64,000 nt of DNA from Streptomyces paradoxus (GCF_014202475.1 NZ_JACHGV010000002.1:767102-831101); one strand, 5' to 3'; positions 50,614 through 59,412 are shown, counted from the stretch's first letter. Translations and numbers: made by a program. Notes: a model not told the origin generated them from the letters alone.

Positions 50614-51009
50614 TCAGCGGCAGCTGTCCGCCGCCTTGATCATCCGGGCGGCCTCCCCCAGGGCCTCGCGCAGCACCGCGGGGTCCGTCGCGAGGTCGGC
50701 CTCGCCCGGCGGCAGCAGCCAGTCCGGTCCCGCGCCGGGAGGTTCGGGCGCCAGGGGCAGTCCGCGTCCGTCGGTCTCCGTGCAGGTGCTCCCGGGCACG
50801 TCCCACGCGGCGGCCGTCCCCGGCGGCACCAGGAAGCCGAGGGTGTCGCCGCCGTCGTCGTGCAGCACGGGGCCCACCGCGTCCCCTGGCCCGCGCCGCA
50901 GGATGTCGACCGCCTCCAGCCCTTGCCGTGCCGGCACCGTCACCACATCGCAGCCGGCCGTCGGTGTGCCCGGCGGCGTACGAGGATCGTTGATCCGGCT
51001 GGTTCTCAT
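50614..51009 (-). CDS. Conserved Streptomyces protein, unknown function
   Basis: A 131-residue soluble protein with no signal or membrane segment. It contains GLEAVDILRRGPGDAVGPVLHDDGGDTLGFLVPPGTAAAWDVP, and a C-terminal VLREALGEAARMIKAADSC helix. The LGFLVPPGT-AAAWDVPGSTC segment resembles part of the primase-polymerase-like fold proteins common in Streptomyces, but I cannot confirm that by sight. The ATG at 51009 is preceded by GGAGG at a good distance. Confidence 0.65.
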   Translation of the reverse strand: MRTSRINDPRTPPGTPTAGCDVVTVPARQGLEAVDILRRGPGDAVGPVLHDDGGDTLGFLVPPGTAAAWDVPGSTCTETDGRGLPLAPEPPGAGPDWLLPPGEADLATDPAVLREALGEAARMIKAADSCR

Positions 51010-51307
51010 CCCGGCCTCCACCACGAAAACCCCTGCTTGGACGAGCGGTCGGGAGTCGGGGGCCTCCCGGTCCGCACAGTTCAACGCGGAAGTCCGTCAA
51101 GGGCTACGCCGGAAGTCAGCCGCAAAGGATGGCACTTCATGGCAGATCACGGATGAGATATCCGGTTTGTAGCCAAACCCAGCGTGGCGACTCCATCACA
51201 GCAGGTACGTTCTTGCTCGCCGGACACGGGGTAGACGATACGGATACATCGCATCAAGTCGCCCCATGTTCGGCATGGTTCGACGGTTCGCACGGGAGGA
51301 CCCGGCC

Positions 51308-52759
51308 ATGGCGTCGTCATCGGTGACCTCGTCCCAACCCCACCGGCCGCCACGGCCGAACCTCGTCTTCCGGCGACTGCGCGGACAGCGCTCACCGGCC
51401 GAGTTCGCCGCGGCGATCCGCCGGGCCGGGCTCGAGATCGGCGAGCGGGTCAGCTGTGACGCGCGATACATCGGCCGGGTCGAGGCGGGCGAGATCCGCT
51501 GCCCCAACTACGCGTACGAACGGGTGTTCCTGCACATGTTCCCAGGCCGCACGCTCACAGACCTGGGGTTCGCGCCCCGCTCGTCGGTACGCGGACGCCG
51601 GGCGCGCGAAACCGAGGGCGCGCCCCTGACGCGCACCGCGAACCCGGCGAACGTCACGAGTGAGACCAGCGGGGCGGGCGAGCCGTATGAAACGCAGAAC
51701 CCGTACGACCCGCACCACCCGCACGACACCTACGAGGAGAGCGACGTGCTACGTCGCGCGTTCATGACCGGCGGAGGCGCCACGGTGGCCGCCGCCTCAC
51801 TGGGGCCTGTCGGCCTCGCCCTCGACGCCGCCGCGGCGCAGCGTCCGGTGCACCGCGCCGGGGCGAGCGACGCGGGCGCCCTGGAAGAAGCCGTCCGCCG
51901 GATCCGGCTGCTGGACGACCGGCACGGGGCCGACGGCCTCTACCGTCGAGCGGCCGCCCCGCTGCGCGCCGCCTACGCCCTGCTGGACGCCGGCGCGACC
52001 CGGCAGACGACGGCGGACCGGCTCTACTCGGGCGCCGGTGAACTGGCCATCTCCGTGGGCTGGCTGGCCCACGACTCCGGGCGCTTCGACGACGCCCGTT
52101 CGCACTACGCGGAGGCCCTCGCGACCGCCCGGATGACCGGTGACCCGGGCCTGGAGGCGCACGCCTTCTGCAACACGGCGTTCCTCGCGCGCGATGCGGG
52201 CCGGCCGCGCGAGGCGGTCCGGGCGGCCCAGGCCGCGCAGCGCGTCGCCCGGCCGCTGGGCTCGGCCCGGCTGATGTCGCTGCTCGCGCTGCGTGAGGCG
52301 GGCGGCTGGGCGGGGCTCGCCGACCGCGTCGGCTGCGAACAGGCACTGGCCCGGGCGCAGGCCTTCTTCGAGCGGGGCCCTTCGGACGCCGACCCCGAGT
52401 GGATGAGCTTCTACGGGGAGGCCGAACTCGAAGGCCTGGAGGCGCAGTGCTGGTCCACGCTCGGCGACTGGCCCCGGGCGGCGCGGCACGCGCGCCGGGC
52501 CGCCGCTCTGCAGGATCCGCACTTCACGCGGAACATCGCCCTCTACACCGCGGAGCTGGCGGACGACCTCGCGCGCGGGGGGCGGCCGGACGAGGCGGCG
52601 GTGGCGGGGATGCGGGTGCTGGATCTGCTGGAGGAGGTCCAGTCGTCCCGCGTGCAGACGATGCTGGCGGCGACGGCCCGGGTGCTGCTGCCGCACCGCA
52701 GGGCCTCCGGGGTGTCGGCGTTCCTGGAGAGGCACGCCTCGGCCCCGCGCATGACCTGA
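51308..52759 (+). CDS. NsdA-like TPR regulator
   Basis: A 483-residue protein. The first 90 residues form a helix-turn-helix-like region (NLVFRRLRGQRSPAEFAAAIRRAGLEIGERVSCDARYIGRVEAGE) followed by a disordered Gly/Arg/Pro linker. From about residue 180 there are repeated helical units (QTTADRLYSGAGELAISVGWLAHDSGRFDDARSHYAEALATAR) typical of tetratricopeptide repeats. The layout matches NsdA, a Streptomyces negative regulator of sporulation and antibiotic production, or a paralogue; I cannot decide which. The ATG at 51308 has GGAGG 8 bases upstream. Targets unknown. Confidence 0.8.
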   Translation: MASSSVTSSQPHRPPRPNLVFRRLRGQRSPAEFAAAIRRAGLEIGERVSCDARYIGRVEAGEIRCPNYAYERVFLHMFPGRTLTDLGFAPRSSVRGRRARETEGAPLTRTANPANVTSETSGAGEPYETQNPYDPHHPHDTYEESDVLRRAFMTGGGATVAAASLGPVGLALDAAAAQRPVHRAGASDAGALEEAVRRIRLLDDRHGADGLYRRAAAPLRAAYALLDAGATRQTTADRLYSGAGELAISVGWLAHDSGRFDDARSHYAEALATARMTGDPGLEAHAFCNTAFLARDAGRPREAVRAAQAAQRVARPLGSARLMSLLALREAGGWAGLADRVGCEQALARAQAFFERGPSDADPEWMSFYGEAELEGLEAQCWSTLGDWPRAARHARRAAALQDPHFTRNIALYTAELADDLARGGRPDEAAVAGMRVLDLLEEVQSSRVQTMLAATARVLLPHRRASGVSAFLERHASAPRMT

Positions 52760-52775
52760 GGGGCTGTGGCGAACG

Positions 52776-53393
52776 TCACGCCTGCCGCGCGACTCCCGGC
52801 ACGCCCAGGTGCCCCAGGTCGTTCCAGCTCTCGATCGCCGGCTCCCCGTAGGCCCATCCCAGCACCGACAGCGATGTGGGGTTCAGCCGTATCCGGGCCG
52901 CGAAGTCGATCGGGAGGCCCAGCCACCGCGCCCCGATGGAGCGCAGGATGTGCCCGTGGGCGAAGACCAGGACGTCGCGGTCCTCGGAGCGGGCCCAGGA
53001 GACCACTTCGTCGGCCCGGGCGGTGACCTCGGCGAGCGACTCCCCGCCCGGGACGCCGTCGCGCCATATCAGCCAGCCGGGCCGGATGGCCTGGATGTCC
53101 GCGGGGGTCATGCCCTCGTACGTGCCGTAGTCCCACTCCAGCAACGCGTCCCAGGAGCGGGCGCGGTCGCCGAAGCCGGCCAGTTCGCAGGTCTCACGCG
53201 CGCGTGCCAGCGGGCTGGTGCGGACCTCGACGCCGGCCAGACCGTCGTACGGCGCCCGGTGCAGGCGTTCGCCGAGCCGCTCGGCGCCGCGCCGGCCTTC
53301 CTCCAGGAGCGGCACGTCCGTCCTGCCCGTGTGCTTGCCGGACAGGGACCACTCGGTCTGTCCGTGGCGGGCCAGCAGGATGCGCGCGGCCAT
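52776..53393 (-). CDS. Histidine phosphatase family protein (phosphoglycerate-mutase-like)
   Basis: A 205-residue enzyme of the histidine-phosphatase superfamily. The catalytic RHG motif is in [15 protein letters not shown], and the second core His is in [15 protein letters not shown]. Conserved [11 protein letters not shown] follows the first strand. Substrate cannot be inferred. The ATG at 53393 has AAAGGAG upstream. It ends 17 bases after the NsdA-like stop in a convergent arrangement. Confidence 0.9.
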   Translation of the reverse strand: MAARILLARHGQTEWSLSGKHTGRTDVPLLEEGRRGAERLGERLHRAPYDGLAGVEVRTSPLARARETCELAGFGDRARSWDALLEWDYGTYEGMTPADIQAIRPGWLIWRDGVPGGESLAEVTARADEVVSWARSEDRDVLVFAHGHILRSIGARWLGLPIDFAARIRLNPTSLSVLGWAYGEPAIESWNDLGHLGVPGVARQA

Positions 53394-53594
53394 GGGGCTC
53401 CTTTCCGGAAGAACAACGCGAGAAGTACGACGTAAGGGGAACTCCTCCATCATCGCGCACGCCCCCCGCGGGCAACCCGGGGGGCGATCTCTGCGTCTTT
53501 GAGGGCCGAAGGCGCCCCCCGGGGCGCGGGTCCACACCGTAAAGTGGCACGGCCGAACGGGCTACGCGTGATGACGAAGGGGGAGGACGATCGG

Positions 53595-54548
53595 ATGCAG
53601 CACACCGAGACACCGGGCACCGAGGCGGCCCCCGCGCCCAGGCTGCGCTGGTGGACCGAGCTGCCGCTGATCCTTCTGGTGTACGGGTTCTACTCGGCCG
53701 GCCGGCTCCTCGCCCGCGGTGACGTCTCCGGTGCCGTCGACCACGGTCTGGCGCTCCTGCGCTTCGAGAAGGCGCTGTACCTCAATTTCGAGCACCCGCT
53801 CAACCGCCTCTTCACGCGCGAGGCCTGGATAGGCATACCCGCCGACTTCTGGTACGCGTCGCTGCACTACCTGGTCACACCGGCGGTCCTGGTGTGGCTC
53901 TTCCGTTCCCGGGCCGTGCGCTACCGCGCCGCGCGCACCTGGCTCATGACGTCCACCCTCATCGGTCTGATCGGCTTCACCCTGCTGCCGACCTGCCCGC
54001 CCCGGCTCCTCGACGCGAGCCACGGCTTCGTGGACACGATGGCGCAGTACAGCTCGTACGGCTGGTGGGGCGGCGCCGCGAGCGCGCCGCGCGGCATGGG
54101 GGACATGACCAACCAGTACGCGGCGATGCCGAGTCTGCACGTGGGCTGGGCCCTGTGGTGCGGAGTGATGCTGTGGCGCTTCGGCGGTACGCGCATGACG
54201 AAGACGGCCGCCGTCGCCTACCCCCTGATCACGACGATCGTGGTCATGGGCACCGCCAACCACTACTTCCTCGACGCGGTGGCGGGCGCGGCCGTCATGG
54301 GTGCCGGACTGCTGCTGACCCCCGCCGTGATGCGCACCGCGGACCGCGTCAAGTCACGGTTCGTGCCGCGCGTCGCACCGGTCGCGGCGGACTCTTCCGC
54401 CGCGGGTTCCTCGATTGTCAGTGCCGGATGCCAGACTTCCGCGGGTGAGCGAATTCCACGGCAGCGCGAGTCGCGGTTCGAAGACGGAGCCGAGCCGGGT
54501 GCCTCTCCCAAGGACGCGGGGGACGGCGCTCCGGCAGCGGCTCGCTGA
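53595..54548 (+). CDS. PAP2-family membrane phosphatase/transferase
   Basis: A 317-residue membrane protein with six hydrophobic segments and the PAP2 active-site residues: motif 2 MPSLHVGWALW and motif 3 NHYFLDAVAGAAVM. The family includes lipid phosphatases and inositolphosphoryl transferases (Aur1-like), and the spacing resembles the latter. The first 20 residues are polar and the C-terminal 60 residues are low complexity. A GGGGGAGG before the ATG at 53595 supports this start. Its 3' end overlaps the next gene start by about 50-100 bases in another frame. Confidence 0.85.
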   Translation: MQHTETPGTEAAPAPRLRWWTELPLILLVYGFYSAGRLLARGDVSGAVDHGLALLRFEKALYLNFEHPLNRLFTREAWIGIPADFWYASLHYLVTPAVLVWLFRSRAVRYRAARTWLMTSTLIGLIGFTLLPTCPPRLLDASHGFVDTMAQYSSYGWWGGAASAPRGMGDMTNQYAAMPSLHVGWALWCGVMLWRFGGTRMTKTAAVAYPLITTIVVMGTANHYFLDAVAGAAVMGAGLLLTPAVMRTADRVKSRFVPRVAPVAADSSAAGSSIVSAGCQTSAGERIPRQRESRFEDGAEPGASPKDAGDGAPAAAR

Positions 54549-55638
54549 GCTGCGCGGGCCCGACGTACCCGCGAAGGCACTGGACGCGCGGGCCCTGGCG
54601 GCGCTGGCCGCCAACCCCGGTTGTGCGCGGCGCGCGATCCTCGACGGCGCCGGGGTGAACAAGACGGCCCTGGCGAGCGCGCTGGGTTCGCCGTCGGCGT
54701 TCGGGCAGTCGCAGTTCGCGCTCACCAGAGGCAACGCCTTCGAGGCGAAGGTCAAGGCCGACGGTGGCGCGGAGCTGCTGCGGCTGGTGCACGAGAAGCT
54801 CGACCGGTCCGCCGAGCCGCCCTCCGACGCGCGCGTGCCCGACCTGACGGCGACCGGCCCCCAGGGACGCACGGCCCGTACGGAGCTGGAGCTGCGCGAG
54901 GCCGCCGCGCATCCGGGCGCGTGGACGCTGCTCGACCATCCGATGCTCGCGCTGGACGTCGCGGGCTCCCCCGCGTTCCTGGAGCCGGACGCGGTGGTGG
55001 TGCATCCGGACGGCGGCTGGACGGTCGTGGAGATCAAGTCCTTCCCCCTGCTGGACGGTTCGGCGGACCCGGCGAAGGTCGGGGCGGCCGCCCGGCAGGC
55101 GGCGGTGTACGTGCTGGCCCTGGAGGAGGTCGCGGCACGTCTCGGCGCGGAGCGGGGCGGGGCGCCGGCCCCGCAGGTGCGGCACCGGGTCCTGCTGGTG
55201 TGCCCCCGGGACTTCTCCAACCTGCCGGCCGCGTCCGCCGTCGACATCCGCAAGCAGCGGGCGGTCACGGCCCGTCAGCTGGCCCGGCTGACCCGCATCG
55301 AGGACATCGCCGACGCGCTCCCCGAGGGCACCTGCTTCTCGCCCGAGCTGCCGGCCGAGGAACTGACGGCGGCCGTGGAGTCGGTCCCGGCGACGTACGC
55401 ACCCGAGTGCCTGTCCGCGTGCGAACTGGCCTTCCACTGCCGGGCCCGGTCCCGCCAGGAGGGCGCGGTGACCACGCTCGGGCGTCCGGTCCGGGCGGAG
55501 CTGGGCGGGCTGACGACCGTGGAGCAGGTCCTCGCGGCCGCGCGCGGCGAGGCGGGCGATCCCGACGACCCGGCCGTGGCGGCCCTGCGGCGGGCGGCCG
55601 CCCTGCGCGCCGAGGCACTGGAGGCGGCGTGTCGCTGA
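54445..55638 (+). CDS. Cas4/AddB-type PD-(D/E)XK nuclease with iron-sulfur cysteines
   Basis: A 397-residue nuclease. An N-terminal cysteine with CARRAIL context (as in Cas4's CxRRxx) pairs with a C-terminal cluster CLSACELAFHC, giving four Cys for an Fe-S cluster. The RecB-type catalytic core is intact: EPDAVVV (Asp), VVEIKSF (Glu-x-Lys) and RQAAVYVL (QxxxY). Cas4, AddB and Dna2 nucleases share this architecture and cut DNA ends. No cas1, cas2 or array is nearby, so this is not a CRISPR adaptation gene. It is the first of three overlapping genes. The start is uncertain (GTG 54445 or GTG 54499); the frame also begins at 54415. Confidence 0.85.
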   Translation: MSEFHGSASRGSKTEPSRVPLPRTRGTALRQRLAELRGPDVPAKALDARALAALAANPGCARRAILDGAGVNKTALASALGSPSAFGQSQFALTRGNAFEAKVKADGGAELLRLVHEKLDRSAEPPSDARVPDLTATGPQGRTARTELELREAAAHPGAWTLLDHPMLALDVAGSPAFLEPDAVVVHPDGGWTVVEIKSFPLLDGSADPAKVGAAARQAAVYVLALEEVAARLGAERGGAPAPQVRHRVLLVCPRDFSNLPAASAVDIRKQRAVTARQLARLTRIEDIADALPEGTCFSPELPAEELTAAVESVPATYAPECLSACELAFHCRARSRQEGAVTTLGRPVRAELGGLTTVEQVLAAARGEAGDPDDPAVAALRRAAALRAEALEAACR

Positions 55639-57221
55639 TCTCCACCCTGGCCCGCCTCGAAGCCGTCAGCACGGGCCGGGCCCAGCCCGCCGCCACCGTC
55701 CGGCACCGCCACCTCGGCGACCGCCCGCTGGTGTTCGTGCCGCTGATCACCGCCGGTGAGGCCGGTGCCCCGCTCGGCGCGCTGGTCGGCACCGACCGGG
55801 ACGCGCCGCGCCTGCTGGCCGTCCCGCAGCCCCGCGACCGCGACCTGAGGTTCGCGTTCCTGGCCGAACTGGCCGACATCGTGCTGCCGTACGTGGACGG
55901 GTACGCCGAGACCGTGGAGGCCGCGGAGCGCACCGAGACCGACCCGGAGACCGGCAAGCGCGTCAAGGTCGAGGTCGATCTGTGCGCGGACGCGCCGCAG
56001 CTGATCGTGCCGAGCCGTGCCGGCATCGACCTGGTGCGGCTGCTCGGGCGCTCGATGCGGTTCCGGCGGACGGCCGAGCAGGACCCGGAGGCTCCCTATC
56101 CGGCGCCGCCCCGGGTACCGCTGCTCGGGCGGTGGCTGACGCACTTCGGGGAGCGGGCCCGGGTGCCCGGCTCCTCGCTGCTGCTGGCGATGACCGACGT
56201 GCTGGGCCGGCACTGGGTGACTGGGCAGTCCACCCTGGAGGACCAGCACCTGGGGGCGCTGCTCGCCTGGATCGACCCGCCGGAGGGCGTCACCGGCGCG
56301 GAGGCAGCGCTGCGGGCCGAGCTGGAGCGGGACGAGCAGGGCCAGCTGACGTGCCCGCCGGCCGGCCCGGCCACCGACCCGGCGTTCGACAACAAGCTGC
56401 TCGCCCCGGCCATCGAGCGCTACGACCGGGCCCGCACCGCCCTCGCCGCCGCGGAGGACGGTCTGGAGGCGGACGACCGGCTCGGTGCGCTGACCGCCGC
56501 CGAGCGGGAGATCCGCGACCTGGTGCTCAGCCGCACCCGGCCCACCTGGGACGCGGTCTGGCGGGGCCTGGACCTGCTGCGGGAGCTGCCCGAGGGGGCG
56601 CGGGTCGAGGAGCGGTGGACCCGCGACCGCTGGTCGTTCACCGGCCACCGCGACCGGGTGCTGGCCGGTGAGCCCCCGCAGCCGCGCCGCGACGACGCGG
56701 TCACCGCGGCGAACAAGCTCGCCACGCGCGAGCGCGAGCAGGCCCGGCTGGAGGCGCAGGAGGCCCTCGACGATCCGCTGGTGATGGCGGGCCGGCGGCT
56801 GTCCGGGGAGGCGTTCGCGGGTGAGGTCACCGATGTCGTGATGGCGTACAGCGACGGCAAGCGGCCGAGCCCGCGCCCCCTGGTCACGGTCCGCACGGAC
56901 GACCGGCCGCAGCTCGGCGAGCGGACGAAGGTGTACCGGTCGCTGGGCGGGAAGCCGCAGTCGGCGGAGTTCGTGGCGGCCGAGGAGGACGGCGCGTGCG
57001 TCGTGCTGCGGGTCCTCGACAAGATGGGCCGCGGCAAGGAGCCCGAGCCGGGCTCGGTGCCGGAGAAGGGCGACCGGGTGTGCTTCACGCTCTTCGAGCA
57101 CGAGCAGCGGGGCGGCGCGAAGCTGCCCGACCCGGAGGAGACGCCGTGGACGCACGGCGGTCCGCCCGGTGAGGCGGCCCTGGAGGCGGCCGACCCGGTG
57201 ACCGAGGAGGATGTGCTGTGA
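55629..57221 (+). CDS. Protein of unknown family, middle gene of the nuclease-helicase cassette
   Basis: A 530-residue soluble protein with no signal peptide, no membrane segment and no motif I recognise. The N-terminal third is beta/alpha in appearance (LVFVPLITAGEAGAPLGALVG, FLAELADIVLPYVDGYAETV). The middle is acidic and helical (ALAAAEDGLEADDRLGALTAAEREIRD), and a C-terminal region has VTDVVMAYSDGKRPSPRPLVTVRTDDRPQL and ACVVLRVLDKMGRGKEP. It starts with a GTG overlapping the nuclease stop by 10 bases and its stop overlaps the helicase start by 4, so all three are made together. A scaffold or DNA-binding role in the complex is inference. Confidence 0.85.
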   Translation: MSLISTLARLEAVSTGRAQPAATVRHRHLGDRPLVFVPLITAGEAGAPLGALVGTDRDAPRLLAVPQPRDRDLRFAFLAELADIVLPYVDGYAETVEAAERTETDPETGKRVKVEVDLCADAPQLIVPSRAGIDLVRLLGRSMRFRRTAEQDPEAPYPAPPRVPLLGRWLTHFGERARVPGSSLLLAMTDVLGRHWVTGQSTLEDQHLGALLAWIDPPEGVTGAEAALRAELERDEQGQLTCPPAGPATDPAFDNKLLAPAIERYDRARTALAAAEDGLEADDRLGALTAAEREIRDLVLSRTRPTWDAVWRGLDLLRELPEGARVEERWTRDRWSFTGHRDRVLAGEPPQPRRDDAVTAANKLATREREQARLEAQEALDDPLVMAGRRLSGEAFAGEVTDVVMAYSDGKRPSPRPLVTVRTDDRPQLGERTKVYRSLGGKPQSAEFVAAEEDGACVVLRVLDKMGRGKEPEPGSVPEKGDRVCFTLFEHEQRGGAKLPDPEETPWTHGGPPGEAALEAADPVTEEDVL

Positions 57222-58549
57222 CCACGGTGTTCGACCCCTCGGCCGCCGCGGCGCAGGCCACCGACGCGATCCTGCGCGACACCCTGCACGGCACCGCGCG
57301 CGGGGTCGTCGTGGACTCCCCGCCGGGCGCGGGCAAGTCCACGCTGGTGGTCCGCGCGGCTCTGGAACTGGCGGAGGCGGGCCACCCGTTGATGGTGGTC
57401 GCGCAGACCAACGCCCAGGTCGACGATCTGGTCCTGCGGCTCGCCGAGAAGAACCCGGAGCTACCGGTGGGCCGGCTGCACAGCAGCGACGCCGACCCGT
57501 ACGACAAGGCGCTCGACGGCCTGGAGAACGTACGCAAGTCGGCCAAGGCGGCCGACCTCGCCGGGCTGTCCGTGGTGATCTCGACGGCGGCGAAGTGGGC
57601 GCACGTCAAGGTCGACGAGCCGTGGCCGTACGCGATCGTCGACGAGGCGTACCAGATGCGCTCGGACGCGCTGCTCGCGGTGGCCGGGCTGTTCGAGCGG
57701 GCGCTGTTCGTGGGCGATCCGGGGCAGCTCGATCCGTTCGCGATCGTGGGCAGCGAGCAGTGGGCTGGCCTGGCGTACGATCCGTCGGCCTCGGCGGTGA
57801 CGACGCTGCTCGCACACAACCCGGAGCTGCCCCAGCACCGCCTGCCGGTCTCCTGGCGGCTCCCGGCGTCGGCGGCGCCCCTGGTCTCGGACGCGTTCTA
57901 CCCGTACACGCCGTTCCGCAGCGGCACCGGCCCCGGCGACCGGACCCTGGCCTTCGCTGTGCCGTCGGACGGCTCGGGCCCCGACCGGGTGATCGACGAG
58001 GCGGCCGCCTCCGGCTGGGGCCTGCTGGAGCTGCCCGCCCGGCACACGCCGCGCACGGACCCGGAGGCGGTGCGGGCGGTGGCGACGGTCGTACGGCGCC
58101 TGCTGGACCGGGCGGGTGCGGCGACCTCGGAGCTCCCGGCCCCCTCGCCCCTCACCGCCGACCGGATCGCCGTCGGCACGGCCCACCGGGACCAGGCGGC
58201 CGCGGTCCGCGCGGCCCTGGCCGGCCTGGGCGTCACCGACGTGGTCGTGGACACGGCGAACCGGCTGCAGGGCCGGGAGTACGACGTCACGGTGGTCCTC
58301 CACCCCCTTTCCGGCCGCCCCGACGCCACGGCCTTCCACCTGGAAACGGGCCGCCTCTGCGTCCTGGCCTCCCGCCACCGGCACGCCTGCATCGTGGTCT
58401 GCCGGGCGGGGGTGACCGACCTGCTGGACGACTATCCGTCGACGGAGCCGGTGCAACTGGGGACGGTGGTGAAGTTCCCGGACGGCTGGGAGGCGAACCA
58501 CGCGGTGCTGGCACACCTGGCGGAACACCGAGTGACCTGGCGACCATGA
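57218..58549 (+). CDS. Compact SF1 helicase (Dna2/UPF1-like)
   Basis: A 443-residue superfamily-1 helicase. Motifs in order: Walker A DSPPGAGKSTLV, Ia VVAQTNAQVDDLV, II AIVDEAYQM, III FVGDPGQLDPF, IV LPVSWRLP, V NRLQGREYDVTVV, VI ASRHRHACIVVCR. It belongs to the AAA_11/AAA_12-like SF1B group and lacks accessory domains, so it is near the minimum core length. It is the third gene of the cassette. Paired with a Cas4-type nuclease it resembles Dna2, where nuclease and helicase are one chain. The last 27 codons are duplicated downstream. Confidence 0.88.
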   Translation: MTTVFDPSAAAAQATDAILRDTLHGTARGVVVDSPPGAGKSTLVVRAALELAEAGHPLMVVAQTNAQVDDLVLRLAEKNPELPVGRLHSSDADPYDKALDGLENVRKSAKAADLAGLSVVISTAAKWAHVKVDEPWPYAIVDEAYQMRSDALLAVAGLFERALFVGDPGQLDPFAIVGSEQWAGLAYDPSASAVTTLLAHNPELPQHRLPVSWRLPASAAPLVSDAFYPYTPFRSGTGPGDRTLAFAVPSDGSGPDRVIDEAAASGWGLLELPARHTPRTDPEAVRAVATVVRRLLDRAGAATSELPAPSPLTADRIAVGTAHRDQAAAVRAALAGLGVTDVVVDTANRLQGREYDVTVVLHPLSGRPDATAFHLETGRLCVLASRHRHACIVVCRAGVTDLLDDYPSTEPVQLGTVVKFPDGWEANHAVLAHLAEHRVTWRP

Positions 58550-58728
58550 CCGGCACCACAAGCTGCGCCCTCCCCACCGCCGGCCGGAGGCCGGCACGCC
58601 GCCGGAGGCGGCCGATGAAAACAGCCCGGACGGCTGGGAGGCGAACCACGCGGTGCTGGCACACCTGGCGGAACACCGAGTGACCTGGCGACCATGACCG
58701 GCACCACGGGCTGCCCCCTCCCCACCGT
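58477..58728 (+). repeat. Direct repeat of the helicase 3' end
   Basis: Bases 58477-58559, covering the last 24 or so codons, the stop and 10 bases beyond, recur exactly at 58625-58707 (83 bp). An imperfect match continues to 58580/58728. The 65-base spacer contains a GC hairpin. The second copy has no start, so it encodes no gene. It looks like a duplication scar from slippage or an excised insertion. Confidence 0.9.
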
Positions 58729-58907
58729 GATCTGGCCGGAACACGGCGCCTCCCCGAAGCCGTGACGAACACCGGGTGGTGGGGCGGCCGTACCCACTAC
58801 CGCGATGCCCACTTGCGCGCCCGCGAGACAATGGACGGTGGCCCACTCCACCTGGGAGTCCCCCGCCCGCGGGGGAGGGCCAGCGCGACGTACGAGGAGG
58901 AGAAGAC
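58550..58907. other. Gap with duplicated sequence and no gene
   Basis: This 358-base stretch holds the second copy of the helicase 3' end and the start region of the gene at 58908. No credible gene is visible and no T-tract terminator is seen. Confidence 0.6.
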
Positions 58908-59276
58908 ATGGCGGAGCCCACGCCGCGTCGGAACGAACCGCGGCTACGCCCCGCGCCCCTGCTCTTCGAGCCCGCGGAGGCGGCCTCCGACCCTGAGCAC
59001 TTCTTCGACCTCGAGTCGATCGACGACCCCCGGGCCCTGCTGGCCCGGGCGACGGAGCTGACGCTGGCGTTCCGGGCCGCGGCGGACCGGGCGGTGGAGT
59101 TCCAGGCGATGGCGGCGGCCCAGCTGGCCGACCCGCGGAGGTTCGACCGGCTGACGACGGCGGACATCGCCGAGCGGGCCGAGTGGACCGAGGACTACGC
59201 CAAGAAGATGGTCGAGTTCGGGCGGGATCTGATGCGGGGCGGCGCCGAGGGCCGGGGGCCCGGCGAGACCGAGTAG
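58908..59276 (+). CDS. Small conserved protein, unknown function
   Basis: A 122-residue soluble protein with mainly helical composition (ALLARATELTLAFRAAADRAVEFQAMAAAQ) and DRLTTADIAERAEWTEDYAKKMVEFGR near the end, resembling a helix-turn-helix or effector-like bundle. No family recognised. A GAGGAGGAGAAG before the ATG marks a strong start. It ends 136 bases before the next gene. Confidence 0.7.
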   Translation: MAEPTPRRNEPRLRPAPLLFEPAEAASDPEHFFDLESIDDPRALLARATELTLAFRAAADRAVEFQAMAAAQLADPRRFDRLTTADIAERAEWTEDYAKKMVEFGRDLMRGGAEGRGPGETE

Positions 59277-59307
59277 AACAAGCCCTTCCCGATACCCTTC
59301 CCGATCA

Positions 59308-59323
59308 CCTGGCATATGCCAGG
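59308..59323. promoter_or_regulatory. Perfect 16-bp palindrome in the gap before the 59413 gene
   Basis: CCTGGCATATGCCAGG is an exact palindrome, with two tandem CCCTTCCCGAT copies just upstream (59283-59305). It lies 90 bases upstream of the next start. It looks like a dimeric operator; no regulator nearby is an obvious match. Confidence 0.6.
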
Positions 59324-59412
59324 CGGGCAAGATACTCCCTCCCACCCCCTCCTGTCCCGTTTTCCCGCAACCCTCGGGAACCGGGCGCTCACGGCGGGTA
59401 GACCTGGGTGCC

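Noticed and set aside
54600..57200. 866-codon plus-strand frame beginning at 54621
   Set aside because: Its first half is a shadow of the nuclease; only the part from GTG 55629 is used, which overlaps the nuclease stop by 10 bases and ends at the helicase start.
54445..58549. Cas4-like gene as evidence of CRISPR
   Set aside because: No cas1, cas2, effector genes or repeat-spacer array occur in the window; solo Cas4-type nucleases are known outside CRISPR.
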